A stretch of DNA of 64,000 nt, from NCBI RefSeq assembly GCF_040049195.1, contig NZ_JBDZDL010000006.1; one strand, 5' to 3'. The DNA comes from NCEH01 sp040049195 (lineage in GTDB: Bacteria > Pseudomonadota > Alphaproteobacteria > Rhizobiales > Xanthobacteraceae). The notes below the pieces were generated by a model. It did no database searches. It was not told the DNA's origin and saw only the letters and a program-made list of their open reading frames with translations. How positions within the stretch are numbered: position 1 is the first letter of the stretch; every line of letters starts with the position of its first letter. This document shows positions 8,521 through 16,419 of this stretch, piece by piece. Both the position numbers and the translations under genes were made by a program.

Positions 8521-8728
8521 GGCCTGGACCCCCGGCGTTGAAGCAGCCCTTTGATGCCGGCCGGCGGTGCGCGTTCGGGTGCCGCCGCCCCCGATGGGCG
8601 GAAGACAGCCGAGCGATCTCTGCGCCAGCCGGTATGCATCATTTGGCGACGGGGAAAGGATAGAAGATCGGCTGGGGCGCTCTAGTCTACATGGGTTTCG
8701 CAGGCCCGGTGCTGAGTTTAACCCGCAC

Positions 8729-8740
8729 ATACCTTGGTAT
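8729..8740. promoter_or_regulatory. ATAC-N4-GTAT inverted repeat, copy C
   Basis: ATACCTTGGTAT in the middle of the 423-bp gap between the AraC gene (start 8520) and the flavin reductase (start 8944). The right half overlaps TGGTATAGT, an extended -10-like sequence at 8735-8743 reading rightward. A TTGACA hexamer also occurs at 8814-8819. Apart from these I see nothing else in the gap. Confidence 0.4.
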
Positions 8741-8943
8741 AGTGCCAGCCTTTATTTCCAGCCGCGCGCAAAGGCGGGCGGCGCGTTCCGCTGCCCGTGG
8801 GGCGGCCACGTTCTTGACACAGCGCAAGGCGCCGGGATCGCAAACGGCCGGATGCTGCCGCCACATAAACCGCGCCCGGAACATCCCTCGGGCGCGCCGG
8901 CGGCGCCGCCCGGCGGCGGATGCCAAGCGATCGGGTCCCTGCC

Positions 8944-9492
8944 ATGAACCACCCGCATGCGATGCACATCCTGCCCCTGTCGCAGGTCTATCAGCTGATC
9001 GAGCCGGGGCCGGTGGTTCTGCTCACGACCAGCCACAAGGGGCATGCGAATGTCATGACCATGTCGTGGCACATGATGGTGGATTTCAATCCGCCCCTGA
9101 TCGCCTGCATCGTCAGCAGCGGCGATTTCAGCTTCACGGCGTTGCGGGCCACCAAGGCGTGCGTCATCGCCATTCCAACCGTGGATCTGGCCTCCAAGGT
9201 GGTCGCGGTGGGCAATTGCTCCGGGCGCGAGACGGACAAGTTCGCCGCCTGCGGCCTCACCCCCCTGCCCGCCGCCCAGGTGGCGGCGCCGCTGGTGGGG
9301 GAATGCTTCGCGAACCTCGAATGCGTCGTGCGCGATACCCGGCTGGTGAACGCCTATAACCTCTTCATATTGGAAGTGGTGAAGGCATGGCACGATCCGG
9401 CGCAAACGGCGCCCAGGACCATCCATCACCATGGCTACGGCACGTTCCAGGTGGATGGCGAGACGATCACCCTTCCCTCCCGCATGCCGTGA
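8944..9492 (+). CDS. flavin reductase-like protein (DIM6/NTAB family)
   Basis: A 182-residue protein of the flavin reductase/FMN-binding split-barrel family, with the typical PVVLLTTSHKGHANVMTMSW FMN-binding strand and a C-terminal HHHGYGTFQVDGE segment. Such proteins reduce FMN with NAD(P)H or bind FMN to a related end. The ssu operon lies just downstream on the other strand and encodes an FMNH2-dependent monooxygenase, so it could supply reduced flavin in place of SsuE; that is inference. Start chosen at the second ATG, which begins the conserved sequence. Confidence 0.82.
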   Translation: MNHPHAMHILPLSQVYQLIEPGPVVLLTTSHKGHANVMTMSWHMMVDFNPPLIACIVSSGDFSFTALRATKACVIAIPTVDLASKVVAVGNCSGRETDKFAACGLTPLPAAQVAAPLVGECFANLECVVRDTRLVNAYNLFILEVVKAWHDPAQTAPRTIHHHGYGTFQVDGETITLPSRMP

Positions 9493-9644
9493 TCGGCGTC
9501 TCGCACGCGCGCAAGCGCAGCCGGATGCGGCGCACCGGCGCGTGCCGGCATTCATCGCCCGAACGTCGGGCGAAATGGCGGTTTCGTCCGCCGAAAAGCC
9601 ACGGCGAAGCGCCAGTAAACCTATGTTCGTCCGCGCTAAGCTAT

Positions 9645-9660
9645 TGTTTCACGTGAAACA
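9645..9660. repeat. parS site 1 (ParB-binding centromere)
   Basis: The sequence TGTTTCACGTGAAACA is a perfect match to the bacterial parS consensus bound by ParB for chromosome segregation. It sits 21 bp past the ssuC stop in an intergenic stretch. It is embedded in a 44-bp block (9621-9664) that recurs inverted at 49086-49129 with 38 identical positions. Confidence 0.92.
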
Positions 9661-9681
9661 TTTTTGGATTTTGCGCGCCGC

Positions 9682-10554
9682 CTAGCGCTGCATGCCCCAT
9701 TGCCGCACCGTGCGATTTTCCACGAAACGGAACACCACTTCCACCAGCAGGCCGATGAGGATGACCGTCACCAGCCCGGCGAACACGCGGTCCGTCAGCA
9801 GCTCGTTTCGGTTGCGATAGATGAACCAGCCGAGCCCGCCGGAGCGCGAGGAGACGCCGAACACCAGCTCCGCCGCGATCAAGGTGCGCCAGGCGAACGC
9901 CCAGGCGATCTTGAGCCCGGACAGAAGCGAGGGCAGCGCCGCCGGGATCAGGATGAGGGCCACATAGGCCGGTCCTTTCAGCCCGTAATTGCGGCCGACG
10001 AGACGCTGGGTCTCGGGCACCTGCTCGAAGCCGGTGAGGGCGGCGAGCGCGAACGGCCACAGCACCGCGTGAACCAGCACCAGCAGAAGGCTCGCCTCCC
10101 CGAGGCCCAGCCACAGCATGGCGAGGGGCAGAAGCGCGATGGCCGGCAGCGGGTTGAACATGGCCGTGAGCGTCAGCAGCACCTCCTTGACGAAGGGCAC
10201 GGCGGTGGCGGCGGAAACCAGCACCAGCGCGAGGGCGATGGCGATCACATAGCCCTTCAGCAGAACCGCGATGGAGGCGAGCGCGGAGCGCGCGAGGTCC
10301 TCATGGGTCAGCGAATCCACGAAGGCCGCGAAGGTCTGGGTGAAGGTGGGAAACAGCAGCGGATTGTTCTGGATGCTGGCCGCCACCTGCCAGATCAGGA
10401 CCAGGCCGGCCAGGATCACGGCCCGCCGCACCGCCGCGATGCGCCAGATGCGCGCGGCGAGGGATGGCCTGCGCACCAGCGGCGGGCGGGCGGCACGCGG
10501 GCTTTCGGCGGCGGCCAACAGGCGGGCGTGATTGCCGAAATCGGCTTCAGACAT
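9682..10554 (-). CDS. ssuC: ABC transporter permease, SsuC/TauC type
   Basis: A 290-residue inner-membrane permease of the sulfonate/nitrate/taurine class with about six transmembrane helices and the cytoplasmic EAA-like loop (ALLPLAMLWLGLGEASLLLVLVHAVLWP ... GFEQVPETQRLVGRNYGLKG). It forms the channel for the SsuA-like binding protein and the adjacent ATPase. GGAGGG precedes the ATG, and the gene overlaps the ATPase gene by 8 bp. It is a close paralog of the permease at 24549, sharing the C-terminal WGMQR. Confidence 0.9.
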   Translation of the reverse strand: MSEADFGNHARLLAAAESPRAARPPLVRRPSLAARIWRIAAVRRAVILAGLVLIWQVAASIQNNPLLFPTFTQTFAAFVDSLTHEDLARSALASIAVLLKGYVIAIALALVLVSAATAVPFVKEVLLTLTAMFNPLPAIALLPLAMLWLGLGEASLLLVLVHAVLWPFALAALTGFEQVPETQRLVGRNYGLKGPAYVALILIPAALPSLLSGLKIAWAFAWRTLIAAELVFGVSSRSGGLGWFIYRNRNELLTDRVFAGLVTVILIGLLVEVVFRFVENRTVRQWGMQR

Positions 10555-11386
10555 GGCGCCCTCCGTCGGCGAACAGCAATGCGTGCACCTGCGCCACCAT
10601 CGCCTCGAAGGCGGGAGAGCCGCGCTCGGCAAGGCCGAGATCGCCGGTGTCGTAGGTCGCGATGGTACGGCCGGGATGGGCGGCGAGCAGGTGCAGCCGC
10701 GTGCCGATCAGCACCGCCTCGTCGATGGCGTGGGTGACGAAAACCAAGGTGAAGCGATGCTCTTCCGCCAGCGCCAGGAGATCCTCCTGCAGGGTGCGGC
10801 GCGTCAGGGCATCCAGCGCGGCGAACGGCTCGTCCATCAGCAGCACGTCGGGCTGGGTGGCGAGCGCGCGGGCGATGGCGGCGCGCTGCTTCATGCCGCC
10901 GGACAGCGTGTGGGGGTAAGCATCGAGCGCACGGGCGAGCCCCACCTTTACCAGGGCATGCTCGGCCCGCTCGCGCGCCTCCCGCGCGCCGAGCTTGCCG
11001 GCGACGCGCAGGGGAAAGGCGACGTTGTCGCGCACGCTCTTCCAGGGCAGCAGCTGATCGAATTCCTGGAACACCACGATGCGGTCCGGCCCTGGCCCGG
11101 TCACTTCGCGCCCGCGCATCTGCACCGAGCCGGACGCCGGGTTCACGAAGCCGGCCAGCACCTTGAGGATGGAGGACTTGCCGCAGCCCGACGGGCCGAG
11201 CAGCACCAGCCGCTCGCCTTCCGTCACGCGGAAGTCCACATCCTCCACGGCGCGCACCCGCCCGGCATCGCTGACGTAATCGATGGTGAGCTGGTGCGCC
11301 TCGAGCACCGGCGCCGGCTGCGCCAGATGGACCGCGTGCGGGGCGGCAGCGTGGGCGAAGGGCGCGCCGGGGAGAGATACGGCCAT
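10547..11386 (-). CDS. ssuB: ABC transporter ATPase, SsuB/TauB type
   Basis: A 279-residue ATPase with Walker A GPSGCGKSS, the family-typical Q-loop region VFQEFDQLLPWKSV, signature LSGGMKQRAAIARAL, Walker B VLLMDEPFAALDALT and H-loop VTHAID. This is the nitrate/sulfonate/taurine importer class. It sits between the genes for the binding protein and the permease, with only a few bases between it and the former. It is paralogous to the ATPase at 23705. Confidence 0.93.
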   Translation of the reverse strand: MAVSLPGAPFAHAAAPHAVHLAQPAPVLEAHQLTIDYVSDAGRVRAVEDVDFRVTEGERLVLLGPSGCGKSSILKVLAGFVNPASGSVQMRGREVTGPGPDRIVVFQEFDQLLPWKSVRDNVAFPLRVAGKLGAREARERAEHALVKVGLARALDAYPHTLSGGMKQRAAIARALATQPDVLLMDEPFAALDALTRRTLQEDLLALAEEHRFTLVFVTHAIDEAVLIGTRLHLLAAHPGRTIATYDTGDLGLAERGSPAFEAMVAQVHALLFADGGRHV

Positions 11387-11389
11387 CTC

Positions 11390-12406
11390 TCAGCTCCCGG
11401 ACGCCGTGTGCAGCTCTTCGAAGGTGAAGTCCTTCCAGCTCGCGGGCTTGGCCTTGATGGCGCCGATGCGATTGAGGAAATTCGCGAACTTGCCGGTTCC
11501 CAGCGGCACCAGCGTGTATTGCACTTCGGGATCGGAAAGCACCTCCGCGACGAAGGCCGGATCCAGCTTGGATTGTTCCTGCTTCACATAGATCTGGGCC
11601 GCCTCGGCCTTGTTGGCCTCCACCCAGCGGGTCGCCTCCTCGAACGCGTCGAAGAAGGCTTTGTAGGTCTTCGGATTTTCGCTGCGGAACTTGACGGTGC
11701 TGTAGGCGACCGTCGGCGTCGCCGGCCCGCCCAGCACGTCGTAGGAGGAAAACACCTTGTGGATCTTCGGATCCTTCAACGCCTGGTTCTGGAACGGGGC
11801 GTTGGAGAGATAACCGGTGATTTCCGTCCCTCCGGCGATCAGCGCCGCGGTGGCGTCGGGATGGGGCAGCGTCACCATCAGATCGTCCAGCTTCTTGGCA
11901 TTGCCGGGTCCGAAGGCCTGCTCCGCCGCCATCTGGAGAATGCGCGCCTGAACCGAGACGCCGGCCACCGGCATCGCGATCTTGTCCTTGGCCGTGAAGT
12001 CCTTGATGGTCTTCACGTTGGGATTGCTGGTGAGCAGGTAGTTGGGCTGCGCGCCGAACGCGCCGATGATCTTCACTTCCTGCGGCGTTCCGCGGGTGCG
12101 ATCCCACAGGGTGAGGAAGGGGCCGATGCCGGCGGAGGCGACATCGATATTGCCCGCCAGCAGCGCGTCATTCACCGCCGAGCCGCCCGAGAGGCGGGTC
12201 CAATCCACCGTGATGTCGATGCCCAGCGCCTTGCCGTGCTTTTCGATCAGGCCCTTTTCGCGCAAGACGTGAAACGGTGTGTAGAGGGTGCCGAACTGCT
12301 GGGCGATGCGCAGCGTGCCCTCGGCGCGGGCCGGGAGCGCGGCGAGGGCCGCGCCCACCAGCAGGCCGGCGGCGGCAAGACGCGCGAAGGCGCTCGGTTT
12401 GGTCAT
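11390..12406 (-). CDS. ssuA: ABC transporter substrate-binding protein, SsuA/NMT1 type
   Basis: A 338-residue periplasmic binding protein with a signal peptide (residues 1-28, ending LAALPARA). The mature part follows the SsuA/TauA/NMT1 pattern (GTLYTPFHVLREKGLIEKHGK; SGGSAVNDALLAGNIDVASAGIGPFLTLWDRTRG). Lying between ssuD and the transporter genes, it most likely captures alkanesulfonates. It is a paralog of the binding protein at 17285, sharing the stretch LPHPDATAAL. Confidence 0.88.
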   Translation of the reverse strand: MTKPSAFARLAAAGLLVGAALAALPARAEGTLRIAQQFGTLYTPFHVLREKGLIEKHGKALGIDITVDWTRLSGGSAVNDALLAGNIDVASAGIGPFLTLWDRTRGTPQEVKIIGAFGAQPNYLLTSNPNVKTIKDFTAKDKIAMPVAGVSVQARILQMAAEQAFGPGNAKKLDDLMVTLPHPDATAALIAGGTEITGYLSNAPFQNQALKDPKIHKVFSSYDVLGGPATPTVAYSTVKFRSENPKTYKAFFDAFEEATRWVEANKAEAAQIYVKQEQSKLDPAFVAEVLSDPEVQYTLVPLGTGKFANFLNRIGAIKAKPASWKDFTFEELHTASGS

Positions 12407-12441
12407 GTCATTCTCCTGATGTGTGTCGGCGCCGGCCCGGC

Positions 12442-13614
12442 TCAGGAAACGGCGGAAATCCGCCGCTCCGCGCTATGGGACCCGACGGCAAATTCGTTGA
12501 CGATGTCGCCGGAAACCTTGCGGCGGCGGCCGTCGATGCCAAGCTCGGGGAACAGCAGCTCCGCCACCCGATAGGCTTCCTCGAGGTGCGGATAGCCCGA
12601 GCCGATGAAGGTCTCGATGCCGATCGCCTGGTATTCGCGCAGGCGCGCGGCGACGCTCTTCGGATCGCCCACGAGAGCGGTCCCGGCACCGCGCCGAACG
12701 AGGCCGATGCCGGCCCAGAGGTTCGGCGCGATCTCCAGCCGGTCGCGGCGGCCGCCGTGCAGCGCCGCCATGCGGGCCTGCCCGACCGAATCCATCTCGC
12801 TCGCGAAACGCTTCTGCGCGGCGGCGATCTGCTCGTCCGAAATGCGCGAGATCAGCTTGTCGGCCGCCGCCCAGGCCTCGTCCTCGCTCTCCCGCACGAT
12901 GAAATGCAGGCGCATGCCGAATTTCAGCTTGCGTCCGCGCTTGGCCGCACGCGCCTTCACATCGGCGATCTTCTCGGCAAGCAGGTGAACCGGCTCGCCC
13001 CAGCTGAGATAGACGTCCACATGATCCGCCGCGACCTCGTGGCCGGCATCGGAGGAGCCGCCGAAATAGAGCGGCGGGTGGGGCTGCTGAACCAGCGGAA
13101 AGTCGAGCCGGCCATGCTCGACGCGATAATAATTGCCGGAGAAATCCACCGCCCGCCCCGACATCAGCTCGCGCCAGATGGTCAGGAACTCGTCCGCCTG
13201 CCGGTAGCGCTCGTCATGGGAGAGGAAGACGCCGTCGGCCGCCAGTTCGGCGGGATGGCCGCCGACCACCACGTTCAACAGCAGCCGCCCGTCGCTCAGC
13301 CGGTCGAGCGCGGCGGTCTGGCGCGCGGCGAAGGCGGGCGAGGTGACGCCGGGGCGCAGCGCCACCAGGAACTTCAAACGTTCGGTCGCGGTGGCCAGGC
13401 CGGCGGCGGTGATCCAGCTGTCCTCGCAGCTCTGGCCCGTGGGCAGCAGCACGCCTTTGAAACCGAGGCGGTCCACCGCCTGCGCGACCTCTCGAAAATA
13501 GGCGAATTCCGGTGGGCGCTGACGCGTCTCCGACCCGAGATAGGCCCCATCCCCGTGCGTCGGGATGAACCAGAAGAAATTGAGCGCGTCGCCACTCTGG
13601 AAAGCGGTGCCCAT
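12442..13614 (-). CDS. ssuD: FMNH2-dependent alkanesulfonate monooxygenase
   Basis: A 390-residue bacterial luciferase-fold enzyme very like Escherichia coli SsuD: FFWFIPTHGDGAYLG near the N-terminus, GVLLPTGQSCEDSW with the conserved Cys63, LKFLVALRPGVTSP, PPLYFGGSSDAG and AGIGLVRRGAGTALVGD. SsuD cleaves C1-C14 alkanesulfonates to aldehyde and sulfite using FMNH2 and oxygen. It is the first gene of the leftward ssuDABC operon. No ssuE is adjacent; the flavin reductase at 8944 is a candidate partner. Confidence 0.95.
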   Translation of the reverse strand: MGTAFQSGDALNFFWFIPTHGDGAYLGSETRQRPPEFAYFREVAQAVDRLGFKGVLLPTGQSCEDSWITAAGLATATERLKFLVALRPGVTSPAFAARQTAALDRLSDGRLLLNVVVGGHPAELAADGVFLSHDERYRQADEFLTIWRELMSGRAVDFSGNYYRVEHGRLDFPLVQQPHPPLYFGGSSDAGHEVAADHVDVYLSWGEPVHLLAEKIADVKARAAKRGRKLKFGMRLHFIVRESEDEAWAAADKLISRISDEQIAAAQKRFASEMDSVGQARMAALHGGRRDRLEIAPNLWAGIGLVRRGAGTALVGDPKSVAARLREYQAIGIETFIGSGYPHLEEAYRVAELLFPELGIDGRRRKVSGDIVNEFAVGSHSAERRISAVS

Positions 13615-13683
13615 GGGACCTCCGTGATGCTTCCAAACAGGGTGGCGCGATGATCTACATTATGTCAATTGATTTTATATATA

Positions 13684-14577
13684 TTACGCTCGTGAATTTG
13701 TGGAATTGGCCCTGAGCGTCGCCAGGAACGCGTCGCACGCGGCCGATCGAAAGCCGCGCCGACGGATCAGGAGGGTGGAAACCGAAGCCAGGGGCTGGCA
13801 GCTGACGCTCGCCATCCGGGGTTGAAGCTCAAGGACCGAGCGCGGCACCACACCGAGACATCCGCCCGCCGCGATGCAGGCGAGGATTGCGTGATAGGAG
13901 CGCAGCTCCAGCGGCCGCAATTCACGCTCGCCAACCCCGGATCGGGCGAGCCAAGTCTCGACGATCCGGCGATAGGTGCACCCCGCCTCCAGCGCCGCGA
14001 GCCGGTTTACGGCAACATCGTCCGCCGTGCGTACGGGGGGATGGCGCGCCGGAAGCACCAGCATCAGCTCTTCCTCGAACACCGCGCTGCTCTCCAATTC
14101 CACGATCAGCGTCGGGTCGTGCCCCTCCTCCCCGGGCATGCGCGCCACCAGGGCACAATCAAGACGATGCTCGAGCACATCGCCCACCAGGGCCCGGCTG
14201 GTGCCCGTCTTCAATTCCAGGTCCACCTCCGGCCAAGCGCGATGGAAGTCGGCGAGCGGGGCCGGCAGGCGGCTCGCCGCCGTGCTCTCCATGGTGCCGA
14301 TCCTGAGCCGACCCGTGGGAAGGTCCGGCGTCAGCGCGGCCCGCGCCTCGGCGCCCAGCGAGAGAATGCGCCGCGCAAAATCGAGATAGGTGCCGCCCTC
14401 GGCAGTGAGGTCCATGCGCTTGCCCTCGCGCAGGAACAAGGCGGTGCCGAGATCGTCTTCCAGCTGGCGCAGGCGGGTCGTCACGTTGGAGGGCACGCGC
14501 CCGAGCCGCTCGGCGGCCCGCGTCACGCTGCGCGCCTCGGCCACGGCCACAAAGATCTCAAGGGTTGAAAAATCCAA
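13684..14577 (-). CDS. LysR-family transcriptional regulator
   Basis: A 297-residue LysR-type regulator with the N-terminal winged helix-turn-helix (FVAVAEARSVTRAAERLGRVPSNVTTRLRQLEDDLGTALF) and a C-terminal periplasmic-binding-protein-like effector domain. It lies upstream of ssuD in the same direction, with a 69-bp AT-rich gap, and is divergent from the nitronate monooxygenase-like gene. Either could be its target. The dyad at 14604-14631 lies just upstream of its start. Confidence 0.92.
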   Translation of the reverse strand: MDFSTLEIFVAVAEARSVTRAAERLGRVPSNVTTRLRQLEDDLGTALFLREGKRMDLTAEGGTYLDFARRILSLGAEARAALTPDLPTGRLRIGTMESTAASRLPAPLADFHRAWPEVDLELKTGTSRALVGDVLEHRLDCALVARMPGEEGHDPTLIVELESSAVFEEELMLVLPARHPPVRTADDVAVNRLAALEAGCTYRRIVETWLARSGVGERELRPLELRSYHAILACIAAGGCLGVVPRSVLELQPRMASVSCQPLASVSTLLIRRRGFRSAACDAFLATLRANSTNSRA

Positions 14578-14603
14578 GGTCGACGATCCGCTTGATCTGA
14601 TTT

Positions 14604-14631
14604 TGAGAATGATTTAATAATTATATTCTCA
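14604..14631. promoter_or_regulatory. inverted repeat in the LysR/nitronate monooxygenase gap
   Basis: TGAGAAT (14604-14610) and ATTCTCA (14625-14631) form perfect 7-bp arms around a 14-bp AT-rich spacer. Its place between divergent genes, close to the LysR start, suits an autoregulatory LysR site, but there is no experimental support. Confidence 0.4.
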
Positions 14632-14728
14632 TTTGAGGAACGAACCGTCAACGCGATTTCGACCCTCGTTGATCTCATCGCGGTTCCGGCGCCGGCACGC
14701 CGGGCCCTAGCTTCAAGAGGCCAATGTC

Positions 14729-15805
14729 ATGTCCCAATGGCCCGACCGACGCATCCTCGATCTCTTCGGCATCGAGCTTCCGATCCTGCTGGCCCCCATG
14801 GCCGGCCCGGGATCGCCCGAATTGGCCGTCGCCGTGGGGACCGCAGGCGGATTGGCCGCGCTGCCGTGCGCACTCCTGACGCCGGACCAATTGCGTGCCA
14901 ATCTCGAAGCGGTGCGTCCCGGCCTTGCGGGGCGCCCGCTCAACCTCAACTTCTTCTGCCACACGCCGCCCCAGCCGGACCCGGAGCGCGCCCTGCGCTG
15001 GCGGGCGCGCCTTGCGCCTTATTATCTGGAGCGCGGCCTCGACCCCGAAGCGCCGATCCCCGCCGGCGGGCGCGCGCCGTTCGATGACGCTTTCTGCACC
15101 ATCGTCGAGGCCGAGCGCCCGAAGGTCGTGAGCTTCCATTTCGGCCTGCCCGAAGCCCCTCTGCTGGCGCGCGTAAAGGCCACCGGCGCGAAGGTCATCT
15201 CTTCCGCCACCTGCGTCGCCGAAGCGGTCTGGCTGGAACAGCACGGGTGCGATGCCATCATCGCCATGGGCCTGGAGGCCGGCGGCCATCGCGGGCATTT
15301 TCTCAGCGACGATCTGAATCTCCAATCCGGAACCTTCGCCCTGGTGCCACAGGTGGTGGACGCGGTTTCGGTGCCGGTTATCGCTGCCGGCGGCATTGCC
15401 GACGCGCGCGGCATCGTCGCGGCCCTGGCGCTGGGCGCGGCGGCGGTGCAGATCGGCACCGCCTATCTCTTCAGCCCCGAGGCGAACGTGCTGCCGGTCC
15501 ATCGGGCCGCCCTCGATGCGGCCGACGACCAAAGCACCGCCCTCACCAACCTGTTCACCGGCCGGCCCGCACGTGGCGTCATGAACCGGATCATGCGGGA
15601 GATCGGCCCGCTCAACCCCGATGCGCCGAGCTTTCCGCTCGCCGGAGGCGCGCTCGCGCCGCTGCGCGTCGGGGCGGAGGCGGAGGGGTCCGACGCCTTC
15701 ACCAATCTGTGGTCCGGCCAGGCCGCGCGCCTCGCCCGGCACCTGCCGGCGGGCGAACTCACCCGTCGGCTCGCAGCAGAGAGCCTGGAAAAGCTCGCGC
15801 GCTGA
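14729..15805 (+). CDS. nitronate monooxygenase family flavoenzyme
   Basis: A 358-residue TIM-barrel FMN enzyme of the 2-nitropropane dioxygenase/nitronate monooxygenase family. Seen are ILLAPMAGPGSPELAVAV, the family motif AMGLEAGGHRGHF, the phosphate-binding PVIAAGGIADARGIVAALALGAAAVQIGT and ALTNLFTGRPARGV. It oxidises nitronates such as propionate 3-nitronate to carbonyl compounds. It is divergent from the LysR gene. The substrate may differ; several related proteins act on other compounds. Confidence 0.9.
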   Translation: MSQWPDRRILDLFGIELPILLAPMAGPGSPELAVAVGTAGGLAALPCALLTPDQLRANLEAVRPGLAGRPLNLNFFCHTPPQPDPERALRWRARLAPYYLERGLDPEAPIPAGGRAPFDDAFCTIVEAERPKVVSFHFGLPEAPLLARVKATGAKVISSATCVAEAVWLEQHGCDAIIAMGLEAGGHRGHFLSDDLNLQSGTFALVPQVVDAVSVPVIAAGGIADARGIVAALALGAAAVQIGTAYLFSPEANVLPVHRAALDAADDQSTALTNLFTGRPARGVMNRIMREIGPLNPDAPSFPLAGGALAPLRVGAEAEGSDAFTNLWSGQAARLARHLPAGELTRRLAAESLEKLAR

Positions 15806-15978
15806 AGCGAGGACGCGGGCGCGCAATCGCGGTTGTCGATCAAACGCGAAGGCTGCGCGAAGTGGAGCTTTGGCGTGGCCATTGCGCCGGATCGCCCCGG
15901 AGCGAGGCTTGTCCGTCGCCTTGAACGACGCACGTCTCAACGCATCCCCCGTGCCGCGTCCCCGGCGGTTCACCCATC

Positions 15979-15995
15979 ATTCCACTTAGTGGAAT
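15979..15995. promoter_or_regulatory. perfect inverted repeat upstream of the deleted AhpD gene
   Basis: ATTCCAC-TTA-GTGGAAT, 7-bp arms and a 3-bp spacer, is found 98 bp before the start at 16094, in a 288-bp gap with no gene. It fits the T-N11-A dyad of LysR-type regulators (TTCC-N7-GGAA). The regulator is unknown; the nearest LysR gene is at 13684. Confidence 0.45.
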
Positions 15996-16093
15996 AATCA
16001 ATTGCGAACCTATGGGATTATCGTTCTGAGCGCGTGAGATCATCTTCACCTCATGGACGCCGGCCATCGGCGCCCCCTCACGAGGATGATCCC

Positions 16094-16354
16094 ATGTCCC
16101 ACGAGTCCGCTCCCCGCATTCCCACCCCCGCGACCATCGAGGATGCGCCCGCCGCGGCCCAGCCGTTGCGGAACCAGCGCGGTCATGTGGACGCCAGCGA
16201 AGGCGCCGCGGTGAAGGCCGCCGGCTATGACGACCGGAAAGTGATCGAGATCGTGCTTCACGGCGCGCTCAACACCTGGACCAATTACATCAACGAAGTC
16301 GCGAAGACCGAGATCGACTTCCCGGTCGTCGTCACCGCCTTCAAGGCGGCCTGA
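16094..16354 (+). pseudogene. internally deleted AhpD/carboxymuconolactone decarboxylase-like gene
   Basis: An 86-residue product joins the typical N-terminus of an alphaproteobacterial AhpD-like peroxidase-related protein (IPTPATIEDAPAAAQPL) directly to its typical C-terminus (VKAAGYDDRKVIEIVLHGALNTWTNYINEV). Family members are about 180 residues; the missing middle holds the CxxC redox centre and proton-relay His. The reading frame, a GAGGA ribosome binding site and the stop are intact, so a short protein could still be made. No catalysis is expected. It precedes the PPOX-family gene by 65 bp. Confidence 0.75.
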
Positions 16355-16419
16355 GCCGTGCCGGTCCCCCGCCGGAAACCCACCGTAGCGGGATCGTCGG
16401 CAACCTGCAGGAGGCACCT

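Noticed and set aside
9387..9685. Short frames containing LFHVKHF across parS site 1, and a similar N-terminal extension of the transaldolase frame across parS site 2
   Set aside because: The shared peptide comes from translating the parS palindrome and its conserved flank, not from a conserved protein.
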